From positions 124,001 through 188,000 of the forward strand of contig CAMPDV010000023.1 in assembly GCA_946699065.1 (NCBI GenBank): a stretch of 64,000 nt of DNA, read 5' to 3'. Of the stretch, positions 48,801 through 62,008 are shown piece by piece. This stretch comes from Loxodes magnus (lineage: Eukaryota; Ciliophora; Karyorelictea; Loxodida; Loxodidae). Position 1 is the stretch's first letter. Every line of letters starts with the position of its first letter. A program made the position numbers and the translations under genes. Below the pieces are notes generated by a model, which saw only the letters and a list, made by a program, of their open reading frames with translations, made no database searches and was not told where the DNA came from.

Positions 48801-49647
48801 ATTTCTCATCAGACCTAAACACTTACAACCATTACTCAAGAAAGAATCATAAATACTCTGCTTAAGACTAAAATAATCCTGGAGATATTAAGATTGCTCC
48901 ATCTTTTAGTGTTTATCCTTATTATTTGAGCTAGTTTAGTTTTATTGAGCTTTATGAGCAGTAAATCCATTGAAATCCTTTTTAATCGATTGCTAGTTTG
49001 CTTGCAAGAGTAGAAATATCTTTGACTAGATTCGTAGAACCCTCGAAGATAAAAACACTTATTCCTAAAGATTTGATGAAGCCACCTACACTCAACGATT
49101 ACTAATTTACTTCTATTCGTGAACCTAAAATAATATCAGCTCTTATATGAAGGTCTTCGCTTCTTTTTAGTTATTCTTGAACTGAATAAACTTATTCATC
49201 TTAAATCAGTCCTACTTTTTCTCACTTGTAGTACCTTAATAAGATAGACACTGCTTAAGTTTCTAAAGAAGAGTCCATAATAAAGTTGAAAGTGTTCTGT
49301 GAATACTATTTTCCTTTGATGTTTCTAGTTATTGTGAGATGTAGAACTTACTCTTGTAAGCAAGCTCTACTTATATGATGAGTATAACTATTTGATTTAG
49401 TTAAGTCTATTATTACCTAAGCACTTCACTTTCTCTTCCACTCAGATATTAAATCATAAACTGCAAACTAAGATTATACTTTTACTGTCTCAAAGCTTTA
49501 GTTACCAAAACTTTTACAAGTCTATACTTATAAAAACTAAGCTATATCCTTCATAGAATCTTCTCTATAAATAATTCCAAAGTTAACCGATTAAGTAACG
49601 TTTAAAAGTAAAGCTAATATAAGCATTAAGAATATTTCCATCCTCAT
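45803..49647 (-). CDS. Receptor-like multi-TM protein R2
   Basis: A 1,274-aa paralog of R1 and near-twin of R3. From ATG 49647 a signal peptide (MRMEIFLMLILALLLNVTQS) leads to NFGIIYREDSMKDIAQFL, the two periplasmic-binding-like lobes, the Cys/DGT linker (FCATCS, WGDGTLNVPLDHIP) and about eight TM segments, ending with DNTLWFRFAFKPLADPLM and a hydrophilic cytosolic tail. An acidic loop DDDGDGIWYVE before the linker and an EF-hand-type loop between TM segments suggest Ca2+ binding. Unlike R1 and R3, its tail needs a 20-nt intron (45986-46005) to reach TGA 45805-45803 (EMIVQEF*). The first 3.3 kb are nearly identical to R3 in inverted orientation; the last TM and the tail differ. Ligand and coupling are unknown. 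Confidence 0.82.
45986..46005 (-). other. 20-nt intron in the R2 tail
   Basis: GTAAGCTC...ATTATAG on the minus strand. Removing it keeps a hydrophilic tail (KQTISVRNDPGIKVTKF) like those of R1 and R3 and leads directly to a TGA stop; R1 and R3 have no equivalent intron. Confidence 0.82.
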
Positions 49648-49690
49648 ATTTTATAAATACTTCATTTGTAATACTGCTTATTTGATATAT
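46362..49690 (-). repeat. Left arm of a 3.33-kb inverted repeat (R2 side)
   Basis: It is nearly identical to the reverse complement of 56527-59855, from about 43 bp upstream of the R2/R3 start codons to the seventh TM segment, where similarity ends abruptly. Both arms have the same length. The few differences I saw are scattered single bases. Confidence 0.9.
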
Positions 49691-52600
49691 TAAAGTATTA
49701 ATAATTTCAAATGATGAATAGTAATAGCTTAATATTAAAGAAGTTAACGCTTTAGATTAATATTATATCTTAGGTATTTTTGTTGATTAGACAATTATTT
49801 TTATTTATTTATTTGTTTGTTTTTTAAATTCCTTAAATTGAATAAACTTACTAATGATTACTTTAATAGGCCCAAATATTAGTTCATATTTGCTTATTTT
49901 TAATATCTTAACAGAGTATCTTAACTTCTAATACTCTTTAGTTATCATACTATTTATAGAGTACTTCAAGCAAACAAATTATCAGAAGTTGCTTATTAAA
50001 TTTTTTTAGATTCTAAGTTTCCTTGCTAGGAGTAACACTTTTCTTATAAGTATTAAAAATGTGTCTAATAAAGTTATTTAAAGACAATGAAGATAAAAAA
50101 GTGTTTATTAAGATAATTAAGGTATAATAAAGTAATTAAGAATAATCTTTTATGAATAGCAGCTTTATTATACTTTATATAGCTGTTGAAGCTTATATTA
50201 AGACTCTTTAATCCCTTTATTTTGTTATTATTAATTAAACTAAAAAGTATCTATTTTAATTATTACATTCATATAATAAACTATTATCAAGCTTCTATTA
50301 TATCACTATTTCTTCGTTACAATTCTATTATATCACTTAGCTAGACTGAACTCTTATTATTATTAGTTTAATTCTCGTGTTAGTATCAATATAGTATTAA
50401 CATAGTAAGAACATTAACTATCAAGCGGACTTAAAAAAGGAAGTGATGGGTAGAAAATATAAAAAGATAGAGTATGTAAAGATTAGGAAGTAAAAGGAAG
50501 ATAAGTAGGAGAATCAACTAAGCGTCTATAAAGTAACTTAAATTAGTTATAAATATTTAAAATTCTTAGTTATGCTAGTAATATTTAAATTGAAAAGAGA
50601 AGCTTAAGTAACTAATACAGTATAACTTATGATTATCAACTAGTATGATATATCAATAGTATAATCATTTTTTAAGTTAATATTTAAAATTCTTAATTCT
50701 TATACTTATTTAATAATCATAGGATATCAGTTCAAATCGAGAAGAGAAAATACTTAATAAATAATCTAGAGTTTCTTTATAAATCCATATATGCTATTTA
50801 GTCTAGAGATACAAGACGTGCTGCTTAAATAATTATTATGGGATTAAAAATATTCACTTATAGAAAAGAGCAAAAAAGCGATAGATGATTAAAGATAAAT
50901 TTTTAGTAGAATACCCACTAGATTTTAATTAATAAGAAAAGAGTATTAAATACTACAAGTTACATGAGTATTTATTACATTACTATAATTTTTACCCTAT
51001 TAAGAAAATCATTCATATTTATATTTGAGATATTAGTATATAGATTTAATAGCAGTTTTTTATCTATCGTCTCTTAAATTTTCTAAGTTTCACTTAATAG
51101 TAATAAGCAAATCTTTTAAAGTAATCATAGTTGCTTATATCTTAAAAAAGTAACACATTAACTGATTTATTTGCAAGTTTTAGAATCAAGAAAGCAGCTT
51201 TTAACTATAAAATTAATATAGCAGGCTGTTGATAGCACTTACCAATCGCATATTGATTTTCTTATTTAGCAAATAAAATTAATTTATTTGCTTAAGAAAG
51301 CTCAGCAGTATAATAAAAGCTATTACTAGATAAATCTAAATTATATAAATCTTAATAAAGACTATTAAAACTCCAATTGATAGATTAGTTATTGTCTTTT
51401 TATTAATAGCAAAACTTTTAAAATCTTAGCCAATAAAAACATTTTCTAAAAGTTAAAATTTTAACCTTTTAAATTGAAAAAGTAAGCTTGACAGAATACA
51501 TTAAATTAACTTAAGGCTAGGATTACAGTTATAATTAGATTACATCATATTTAATATTTTAGTTTCTTTAATACAAAAAATAAAATTTAAGAGAAACTGA
51601 AAAATTTCTTGTAGGATTTGTATTTAAACTGTTCATTCATAAAAAATGTATAAGATATAAGATTTAACTGTGATTATCATTTCTGCTTAGTAATTATTAA
51701 TTTTTAGTTCTGGAATAAAGAAATTAAATGCTAAAGAACTTATTTTTACCCTCATTTTCTAGATGTAATTATAACTTTTTTATTTAATATTTTTACATGT
51801 TTTTAAAATGTACGATAGAGTTAAAAAGCTTCGTAAGATTTACATTAAGAAGTTAAAACTGGCTTAATAAAATATGAAAATAGTAGCTTTCAGCAGATTA
51901 TTTGCAAAGTAATGAACATTAATTTAAACAGAGTATTTAATATACATTTTAGTTATATAACTAGAGATGGTATATACATTTATGAAATATGAATTTGGCT
52001 AAAGTTTTATAATTTTTTGCTATTTAGAATTAAAAATTACAATTCTTTTATGCATAACTATTTACTTTTAAGGCTTTCATAATATTCAACCTTTATAAAA
52101 GTAGCATTCTACTCTTCCTTTATATTAATCAAAGCTGAGTTAAGAAGTTTTAACAATATGATCATAATTACCTGCTTTGATAATAAAATAGTAAAAGATT
52201 AAGGAAATGTATTACTTTAATTTAGTAAACTATTAAAAAAGGAGCTTTAATAACAAATAGGTAGAGTATAAATAGAAATAAAATAAACTACTAGCTATAT
52301 AGTTAAAAACTAACTACTTTACTATATAAAAGTTAATAACATTGATAGATTGTTTATTCTTTATATATAAGCTACTATTTCACATCACTATTATTGATTA
52401 TAAACAACAAACCTATAATTGGTTGAATAAGTTCTTGGATTTTTACTATAGCTTGACAATAAATTAATGTATATTACACATCTATCAGTTATTTCAATAT
52501 ACTGGTTTGTAATTTATCAACTCTAGCTAGAGCTAATAATTTAGATATTAATATTCTTTTGGTTGACTTATAAGTTTATAAGATAAATAAGCAAGCTAAA

Positions 52601-55600
52601 TTAAAATGATAAATACCTTCATATTATATCTAGATAATCTGAGTAAGAATTTCTATTATCAGATTTAATTTCAAAATAAGCAAGTAATTTATTATTGAAA
52701 TAAGTAGACTAAACAATCTAGCATCTCATAAAGTAAAGTATAATAAATATAAATTTTACTAGTCAAGTTATATCCTTTCTATTAAAATGAGATATAGTTT
52801 TAATTACTCCATTGATAAATAGCATAAAGGTTTGAACCAAACTAGCAATTATTAGTTAAAATTTAATAATTTCTTATGCATTTATCCTTTTATCTAAAGA
52901 AAGGCTTTTTTCCTTTTGAAAAATTAGATTCATTTAATTTAATTAAATGATTATAACTTTAATCTATGCATTATATTAAAGTACCAGCTTTATTGCTTAT
53001 TTTTATTTATGCTTAAAGCTATTTCTAAATCAGTAAGTTAAAAATAGTTAGCTGATATATAATGATTGCAATATAAAGAACTGTGGAAAGGTTAATTGAT
53101 ATATTTATTAATTTACTCAAAAGTTTCTAAGTTACTTCAGTTTTATTTTAATTAGCTAGTAAACTTGTTTATTAAGTCTAATAATAGAAGCTATCTACAT
53201 CCAGTAAAATATTCATCCCTTTTTCCTTTATATGTAGTGACTATATGAATATTTAAGGTAATATTCTGATACTAAAATTAGCTAGTTTGAATTATAATTT
53301 AGCTTATTATCAAATCAGCTTATGTTTACATATTATTAGATATGAACATTTATATACTAATAAAAAAGCCTTTAATTCTATTTTTATTACTTTTATGCTA
53401 AAAAATTTAATATAACTTAAAAAAATTAAATTTAGATGTATCTTATGCTTATCTAAGCTAACCTTTAATAGATATTATATAGAATCATACCAATTCTTGC
53501 TCACTTAATTTAGTTGCTATAGATATCACAAGTGTTTGACTATTAAGTTACAGTTATTGCATTATGCCAACTATTAAGTTTTAGATATTTTTTAATAATT
53601 TCATATTTAATTAATAAACTATTTAGTTAGTTTCTCTCATATACACTTTTATTAATTAATAATTTACTAGTCACTCTTCCAAATTAAAAATGAAAGATAG
53701 ATCTAAAGTATTTTATAATGAAAAGCAATCATTAAAATTTGTAGAATAAGTACCTTAACTTCTAAATATAAAATGAATAAAAGTTTATATCAAAAACTAT
53801 TTATGTATGTTGAAGCAATGTCTCTCTTAATTGTTAAACTCCACTTAACTTCTAGGAAAAATGCTTTCCTTTTTTAATAATTTTGATAATAATTTTCACT
53901 TTTATAGATGTATATTAATTTATGTATAACTATTAATCTTTCTGCAAGTTTTAACTTATTAATAAGTTTCAGACAGATGTAATTTATATCTTTTGCTAAT
54001 TAATATACTTAATAAATTAAAATGGCTCTGTGCTAGCCTTATTGGTTTAATATTAAATCTATAAAATGATTAATTTCCTATATATAGCAAAAATATTAAT
54101 ACCATAAGAACTTTATTGTCAAAGCTTATCACTCCTTCCATATTTACTCTTACCCCATTTGCTATTACTCTTTACTTACTTCCAATATTTTTCCCGAAAG
54201 CTGAGGAAAAAAAGAAAAATAGAAAGCATTTAGTTTAAAGGAAAGTAAATGAGCATAAATTACATTATTTATATAATTTTATACTTTAGCCAGACAAGCA
54301 TCAAATAAGTATAAATAATTAAGAAATAACAAAAAATAAAAGTAGAGGAAATTTAGATAGAAGTAAGGCGAAATTAATAAGGTTTCAGGGTTAAACAATT
54401 TGACTTACTTTAGGTTTTCTATTACTAAATAAAGCAATTTATGTTAAAATTATTTCCTTACTACAAAAGATAAGATAAAGCTTTTAGAATCTATAATAGT
54501 AGTAAACAAAATTAGATTTTGCTAAATTAGGGATTTGAGTCAAATTGGTTTTATCTTATATATAAACTTCTTAATATTAATGCGCATGTAATCTTAAAAT
54601 ATTAGCTTTATACTAAAATATTACTTTCCCATACAGATTTCTTGATTAGACTAATTTATCATCTTTTCAAAAGAATGATGGGAATATGGTTTTGAATCTT
54701 CATGATATACTCTTAAATCTTACAGAATTTATAGTTTTATCCTCAATCTTAAAAGAGAACGCATCTGGACAATTCTCAAATCATGGCAAGAATTGAAGTT
54801 AATAATTTTCAAATAAGTATTTATCTCATAATATGGTTCCTTTAACAAAAACTGATCAACAGAATAACCAAATATGTCTATTAATAATTTTTAAGAACAT
54901 CAGTATTGTTAAATCTTAGTTATCTCAAAATAATGTGAGCTACTCATTAATAATTAATAAAATCAAATTTCAAAAGCAAAGCTTTTTATTGTATTTACTT
55001 ATAATTTGATATATCTACATTTATCGACTATATTAGCAAATGCTTTAGAATAATAGTTATAGCTTATATGATTTCATTTAACGTTTATTACATCATTAAG
55101 AGTGAAAATCATATAATCAGTCACTATTATATATTCATTAGTCTTTATCAAATTTTAAAGCTTTCGATTTAAAGATTTCTTTGCTATAAAAAGATTAAAT
55201 ATGTTTAGTAGATATAAATATGATATAATAAAAGAGTTAATGAAGTTATAAGACTTTAATATAAAATTAAGTGCATGAAATAAAGAAAAAAGTTGAATTA
55301 TCTATCTAGAATTACCCTAATTTGAGATAGAGGATTTTATCTTCTACAATACTCTCTAAATGAAAATAGATTTAAAGGCATATTTATAAGATAATGAAGA
55401 ATAGTTTAACTACTTAAATTAGATGATTTCACTGAAATTACTCCATAGTGAATCATAACTTTAAACAATAAGAAAGCATTAGTTTAATGTTCTTTTTATT
55501 TTCTTGATATGGATTAGAAGGTTGCATCTTATTAGTTTCAAATAAATTTCCTTCAGATACAAATAGAGTGAATAAAATTAGATAAATAGCAAAGAATTAC

Positions 55601-56568
55601 TGAATATAATTAGTTCATAATATGCTAATTTGCTTATATAAATGATTTAAAGAAGAATGAAACATATTAGTTATTCATTTAGAAAACTCTTATTTTCTGA
55701 GTTTTAATATTTGGCTAGCTATTCAAAACTTAAAGTTAAGATGCTAATAAAAAGTTAAATTATTCCTGCTTAATAAGAATAATAGATGAGAATGAAAAAA
55801 ATAACTCTCGTTCTTTAATTTTACCTTTAAATTAAAGAAAGTTTTGCTAGAAGAGCAATCTCATTAAAAAAATTAGATACAAAGAAGAAATAAATAAAAT
55901 CACAGAGAGTGACATTTCTAATTTTGTTTTTGCTATATTAAGTAAGATAAAAAACATCTTAAGCATGTTTAAAAGAGATATATTGATAATGATATGTTTT
56001 AGAATAAAAGGGAAAATAAGAATAGCCCCTCAGCTTAAGTTAAATAAACTATACTAAATATGGTTTTTGTCTATAGCAGATAAATTATTAATTATATACA
56101 AAAATGGATTTAACTATAACTGAAATGATTGCTAGTTTAAAATCATAATTCAATTTCTTTTGTTTAAAGAATATTTTTGTTAGTTATGAAATTATAAGGC
56201 TATCCATCTAAAAAGATGGTTATTTTGAATTTGAAATCTTAGGAGTTAGTATAATTCATGCTAGACTTTATACTTCTAGTTTATAAATCGATAATTCTCT
56301 AAAATTTTAACGATAGCATCAAAAAGTATCTAAGCTTAACCTAAATTTATTCGTTGGGAACTAAGACTTTTTATTTTCTCTTTAACTTAGGATAAATAAT
56401 GCATTTTAATTAAGAGTCTAGCTTAAACCATAAGTATTAAGTTAATTAAATAAAAACGTATTTAATTAATTCTTTAATGTATTAAAAGAACTGCAGATAG
56501 TAAAATTAAAATTGAAGCATTTAGAAATAATCAAATAAGCAGTATTACAAATGAAGTATTTATAAAAT
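49648..56568. other. Spacer between divergent receptor twins, mostly noncoding
   Basis: These 6.9 kb of about 22-27% GC DNA lie between the R2 and R3 start codons. The outer ~43 bp on each side belong to the inverted repeat and probably include the 5' leaders. Minor items are a repeated word (CTATTATATCACT...) near 50297-50330 and a purine-rich patch near 50430-50520. One small minus-strand candidate at 54540-54947 is listed separately. From 54.6 to 56.1 kb several frames on both strands lack TGA, so a decayed or intron-rich gene cannot be ruled out. I see no transposon gene or RNA gene. Confidence 0.5.
54540..54947 (-). CDS. Possible small protein (135 aa), uncertain
   Basis: ATG 54947 to TGA 54542-54540 on the minus strand. 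It starts MSSSHYFEITKIQQYWCSQK and contains IDIFGYSVDQFLLKEPY, a string that looks like the start of a PAS domain, then HDLRIVQMRSLLRLRIK. GC rises to about 30% here, as in genes. However, competing frames on the other strand are also open, the length is short and there is no full domain, so it may be a gene fragment or chance. Confidence 0.33.
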
Positions 56569-59500
56569 ATGAGGATGGAAATATTCTTAATGCTTATATT
56601 AGCTTTACTTTTAAACGTTACTTAATCGGTTAACTTTGGAATTATTTATAGAGAAGATTCTATGAAGGATATAGCTTAGTTTTTATAAGTATAGACTTGT
56701 AAAAGTTTTGGTAACTAAAGCTTTGAGACAGTAAAAGTATAATCTTAGTTTGCAGTTTATGATTTAATATCTGAGTGGAAGAGAAAGTGAAGTGCTTAGG
56801 TAATAATAGACTTAACTAAATCAAATAGTTATACTCATCATATAAGTAGAGCTTGCTTACAAGAGTAAGTTCTACATCTCACAATAACTAGAAACATCAA
56901 AGGAAAATAGTATTCACAGAACACTTTCAACTTTATTATGGACTCTTCTTTAGAAACTTAAGCAGTGTCTATCTTATTAAGGTACTACAAATGAGAAAAA
57001 GTAGGACTGATTTAAGATGAATAAGTTTATTCAGTTCAAGAATAACTAAAAAGAAGCGAAGACCTTCATATAAGAGCTGATATTACTTTAGGTTCACGAA
57101 TAGAAGTAAATTAGTAATCGTTGAGTGTAGGTGGCTTCATCAAATCTTTAGGAATAAGTGTTTTTATCTTCGAGGGTTCTACGAATCTAGTCAAAGATAT
57201 TTCTACTCTTGCAAGCAAACTAGCAATCGATTAAAAAGGATTTCAATGGATTTACTGCTCATAAAGCTCAATAAAACTAAACTAGCTCAAATAATAAGGA
57301 TAAACACTAAAAGATGGAGCAATCTTAATATCTCCAGGATTATTTTAGTCTTAAGCAGAGTATTTATGATTCTTTCTTGAGTAATGGTTGTAAGTGTTTA
57401 GGTCTGATGAGAAATAGATCTGAAGTAAGCTAGATTGATAGAAGGAGAGCATCAAGTACAGTATTTATAATATCCAGTAAAATGAAATTAAGAGTGTAGG
57501 ATATTTCAACTTAAAAGAGAATGAAGTAGTTTGGGAAGATTAAATCATTTTCTATGGTAAAACAATAATTCCTCCTGACGATGAAACTATTACTATAGAA
57601 GTTTCTTATTAATCTTCTACTGTCAACTACGATGGAAGCACTAATGATTTCTGAGATAATGTGATAAGTGGATTCGAGTTAGCTTTTATAGAGGTAAATA
57701 GAAGGGAAGATATTTTATAAAATTACGTAATTAAAGCAAACGGATATAACGTAGGAGCAGCTAACTGAAATATTTCTTGGGTAACTTAGGAATATGAAAG
57801 TAAGAAGAATAGTTTTGGAGTAGCAATGCTGTCTCCATTAAGTAGTGGTATATCCTATCAATGAATGGTTTTCTTAGCTCGTCATAGAGAGACTAGACCT
57901 ATAATAAGTGGAACGAACACAGTCGATGTATTCAAAGAAAAGAAGTATTTTCCTAACTTCGTAAGAGTAATTCCTTCTAATCTTTATATGGTTTAACTAA
58001 TTTTTAGATCCATAAGGAACTATAAATGGGAGAAAATAGGAATTCTGTATTCAAATGATAGTTGGGGAAGTTCTTTTAATGGAGCCGTATTAAGTTTAGC
58101 AGAATAGTATAGTATTCAAATAATGAATTCTGAATCTCTAAGAGCAATTCCTCCTGAGTTATAATCAGTTGGTGAAGAAAAATGAACTCCTTAAGTGCTT
58201 GATTTACTTAACTGTGGATCAAGAATTTTTGTTATATGTGTATATCCAGATGATATGTTCGATTTTATAATTCCTTTTATGTATGATTAAGATATAAGAA
58301 GAGGAGATCTAGTAATAATAGCTTTCATGTGAATTGATAAAATGTATGTAGAGCAGGCTAGACAAAAAGAAAATGGATGAAAAATTTTAGAAGTATTAGA
58401 CGGAGTTTATACTTTTAACTATGCTAACTATGTAGGTGATTATGGATAATATGCTTACTAGGAATATATAAAGACATTTGGATTCGAACCAATATGGATG
58501 ACGAGTTATGCCTATGATGCAGCTATGTTATTAGCTGGAGCTTTAGACTACGCAGTTTAAAATGGATTGGATTATACAAACTCATTAACGCTGAATAAAA
58601 TTCTTCGTCTAATTTAAGTCTAAGGAAGTGTTGGGAAACTATCAATAGAAGAAAGCACAAACGACCCAATTTTAAAATTATTCGATATAGAAAACTTAAG
58701 AGATGATGATGGAGATGGAATATGGTATGTAGAGAAAATAGGGAAGTTTTGTGCTACTTGTTCAATAGTATGGGTAATGAATAAGAAAATGATGTGAGGA
58801 GATGGAACTTTAAACGTTCCATTAGATCATATTCCTAAAACAGAATGTCCTTTCAAAGAAAGAAACATATAAGACTTTTGGTAAGGAAAAATCTTAGGAA
58901 TATTATTAATTCTGGGAGTAATATTATTTGGCCTAATAATAGCTTTTATTGGAAAAACACGATGAAGATAATAAAAAATAAAAGAGATAAAAGAAAAGAC
59001 TCTCATGACTTAAGATGATGGCATTTATTTCATCTGCTTCTTAACTTAATAAATTCAAATTTTAGCTTTAGGACCAAACTATGAGAAGATTTTAGATTTA
59101 TTACAAAAATTGCTAGAAATAAGTATTCTTAACGTATATGATTAGAGTGGTTATGGATTAGATGCCTTTTATGTGTTATTTTACAGTTTAAGTCTAGTTA
59201 GTATACTATGGATAATAATGGCTGTGATTTCAACTTTAAGGTTAGAAATAAGATTTAAAAAGTGTTTACTATGGAAGAGTTTAGATACAGTATCTCTTTA
59301 TATTCTTCCTATTTTAGAATAAATATTTTTCATACCTATTGTCTTTATTATATTCGATGCTTATCTTTGTACTCATGCAGTTGATATGAATAAGGATGGA
59401 AATTTGGATATTAAAGAGAGTTTTTTAGACATGAACTGCAGAATATTTTGCTGAAAGGATGAGCATTTGTTTCACTTTATTTGAGGTAACATTTGTATCT

Positions 59501-59855
59501 GAATATTTATGCCTTTAGTAATTTTATTTCGACCTGTTTTATAAGAAGCTTAAGTAAACACAAATTTGAAGGAAAATCATTCCTTTATTTTCTTAAAATC
59601 AGCTGTAATATTAGTACTTATATTTATAAAAAAGGTAGTAACGATTTACTCAGAAAAGGCTTAGGGTATAGCTTACACTATAGTAATTTCAATTTTTATA
59701 ATAGTAACTTATAAAATAAACCCCTTTAATTACATTAGGATGTTTTGACTTTGAATCATGGCTATGTTAGCTATTAATTGGACAGCATTAATAGCTGTTA
59801 TTAGTTTAATTTTCACTAACTGGGACTATTGACTTATTGTTTGTTTCTCAGGAAA
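56527..59855 (+). repeat. Right arm of the 3.33-kb inverted repeat (R3 side)
   Basis: Partner of 46362-49690. The arms are separated by 6,836 bp. Identity is near-complete through the promoter-proximal ~43 bp and most of the coding region, then ends within the last TM-encoding segment. Confidence 0.9.
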
Positions 59856-60378
59856 TGCCTTAATTCTAATAATAGCTTACTACTTACTATTCTTTAAGCT
59901 TCCATAGTATTTATACAGATAGAAGTAAGATAATACACTCTGGTTTAGATTTGCATTCAAGCCATTAGCAGATCCGTTAATGCTTGAAAATGTGATAAAG
60001 TAACAGAAAAAATAGCTAAGCATTTAAAAATAAAAGACATAGAAAGACACAAATATTTAAAAGGTAGAAATATCTTTACATAAAAATTAGGATTCAAGCA
60101 ACCAAAATCCCATTAATAATTAGAAAATTAAGGTTTAAAATGAAGTTATTAAAATTTTGGATAGAACTCTAGATGAAACATTCGAAGTTACAAAATAAAT
60201 TTAGGTTTCTTAGATAATTGCAGAACAAACTCAGAATAAAACACCAAATTCCAAGTTTGATATTAATGAGATTAATGATAGAGAAGAATTAAAATCAATA
60301 AAAAGCAAAGATGAAGCGAACTATAGCCAAATTAAAGACAAAGAAAATATTCAAGAATTCATAGAAGAAATTCCTTGA
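56569..60378 (+). CDS. Receptor-like multi-TM protein R3
   Basis: A 1,269-aa paralog, intronless, ATG 56569 to TGA 60376-60378 (QEFIEEIP*). The architecture is as in R2: signal peptide, two periplasmic-binding-like lobes (RYYKWEKVGLIQDEQVYS; RSIRNYKWEKIGILYSND; NCGSRIFVICVYPDDMF), an acidic Ca2+-type loop DDDGDGIWYVEK, linker FCATCSIVWVMNKKMMWGDG, then about eight hydrophobic segments with loop DMNKDGNLDIKE. That loop is a textbook EF-hand pattern (Asp at 1, Asn at 3, Asp at 5, Gly at 6, Glu at 12), followed by DMNCRIFCWKDEHLF. The tail from DPLMLENVIKQQKK is hydrophilic and Gln/Lys-rich. TGA serves as Trp many times. It is probably a cell-surface receptor; class C GPCR-like is one possibility, but the TM sequence shows no diagnostic GPCR motif. 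Confidence 0.83.
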
Positions 60379-61255
60379 TTATACACCTTTTGTTTTAAAT
60401 ACTTCATAATTTATAGTGGTTTAAGTAATCTTATAGATTTCCATATTTATCATATGATATTTATATACTTCTAATCATATAAAGAAAAGTGATATTATTA
60501 AAGAAAGTTAATTTAAATAAGCATTAGTATAGTAAACTTTAAAAAGTGCATAGTACATTCTAAATTTTTTATTTTAAAAAGCAAAATTAAAAAAAGATAT
60601 TTTAAAGCAAATGCTATAAAACTATGTTTAAAGCTTAAGAAAACAGATATTAAAGCTAGGATGCTAATTATTAACTAGTAGTATAATTACTTAAAAATAA
60701 GCTTAAAATTAAAAAGGGATTTGAAATTCAAATACATAAGAAGAAATTACTATAACATTTGATAATTTAGAAAACACTTTGGTATACTTACCTTATACTA
60801 ATGGTATATAAAACAGTTTTTATATATTTAACTAATATAATCCATTTTATGTTCTTGATACTTTAACTATTTTTCTATTTGTTATGGTTTATAAAATAGT
60901 TGATGTGATGAAGATAAAAAGCTAATTTATAGTAAAGGAGTCTATAAATACAATGTAATTTATTATATTATAATAATAAATAGAACTATTATAAGGTTAA
61001 TCAATTCTATTAATAAACCTTATAAGTTTCTACCTATATATCAAACATGCTGAATTAACAATATTCTCTTAAAATAAAATCAATAATCTCTCTTTTAGGA
61101 TAGAGTATTTAATTGCTTTTAAGATCTTCAAATCTCTTTTCAATCTTATATAGGATATTAACTTTATGTTAAACTAAAAATGTAGTTAGCAACTTAAACA
61201 CAAATAGTCTAGTTAAAGGACAATTTACTTTTCAAAAAAATGAAAAAGAAACTAG
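60379..61255. other. Intergenic, no gene seen
   Basis: These 877 bp of low-GC DNA downstream of R3 show no recognisable feature. Confidence 0.55.
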
Positions 61256-62008
61256 ATGAAATAAAAGTTTTTGAGTTAGCTAGATAAATTGTTACATCGT
61301 ATAATATATAAAAATACAAAATTGGAACTTAAATATAAATACTATGTATGAAGAACTAACTTATTCAGAATTGTTTTTCTAAATGGAGTGTCAGACAAAA
61401 CTTTGACTTCTATTCCTGGCTTTAGAGTAAAGTATCTTACGCAAAATATCAAAAAAGTCTAAAAATTTTAAATATGAATTGAGATATTAAGCAATTATGC
61501 TTACTCTTTGTATTGTAAAAATAAGAAAAAAGAAAGTAAGCTATGAATATTAGAAAGAATTTTCTTGATTTAACTAAATTTATTAAGACAAATAGGAAAA
61601 AGCTATGAAAAGATAAAGACATATTCTGATCAAATATTAATGAATAAATTTTAATTAAGTATTTATGAATAAGGATTTATAACTAATTTCAGCGAGATAG
61701 ATGAAGAAATCAGGTAAATTTTATCATTCTAGTGCAAATTAAAATAATTCTGTATATTTTTAACTTCTTAAAGTATTTCAAAATGTCTTCCAGAATTAGT
61801 CACTAAAATATTTTAAAACTTTTAGCTTTTTATTGTTTTCTCACACTGTCCTTAGGTTTTAAATAAGGTTGGAAATTAGTATTAACAAGAGCTTAAATAG
61901 AATAATACATAATAGTTCTCTAAAGCTGAAATACGCTATCTAATTCATAATTCTTATTTACAAAACAAGCATTTTATCCTAAAGAATGTAATTATGACAT
62001 CTCTTTGA
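61256..62008 (+). CDS. Possible 250-aa protein, low support
   Basis: ATG 61256 to TGA 62006-62008, with a second in-frame TGA two codons later. Stretches such as FLNGVSDKTLTSIPGFRVKY and FSEIDEEIRQILSFQ read like protein, and TGA would be Trp in QIWIEIL and KLWILER. But GC is only 20-23%, as in intergenic DNA here, no domain is recognised, and frames of this length are expected by chance when only TGA stops translation. Listed so that it can be tested. Confidence 0.3.

Noticed and set aside
50700..50760. CAGTTCAAATCGAG, resembling a tRNA T-arm
   Set aside because: No matching acceptor, D or anticodon arms could be folded around it by eye.
49691..56526. Transposon or eliminated-sequence interpretation of the spacer
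   Set aside because: No transposase or reverse-transcriptase motif was seen, and the flanking inverted repeats are receptor genes, not element termini.
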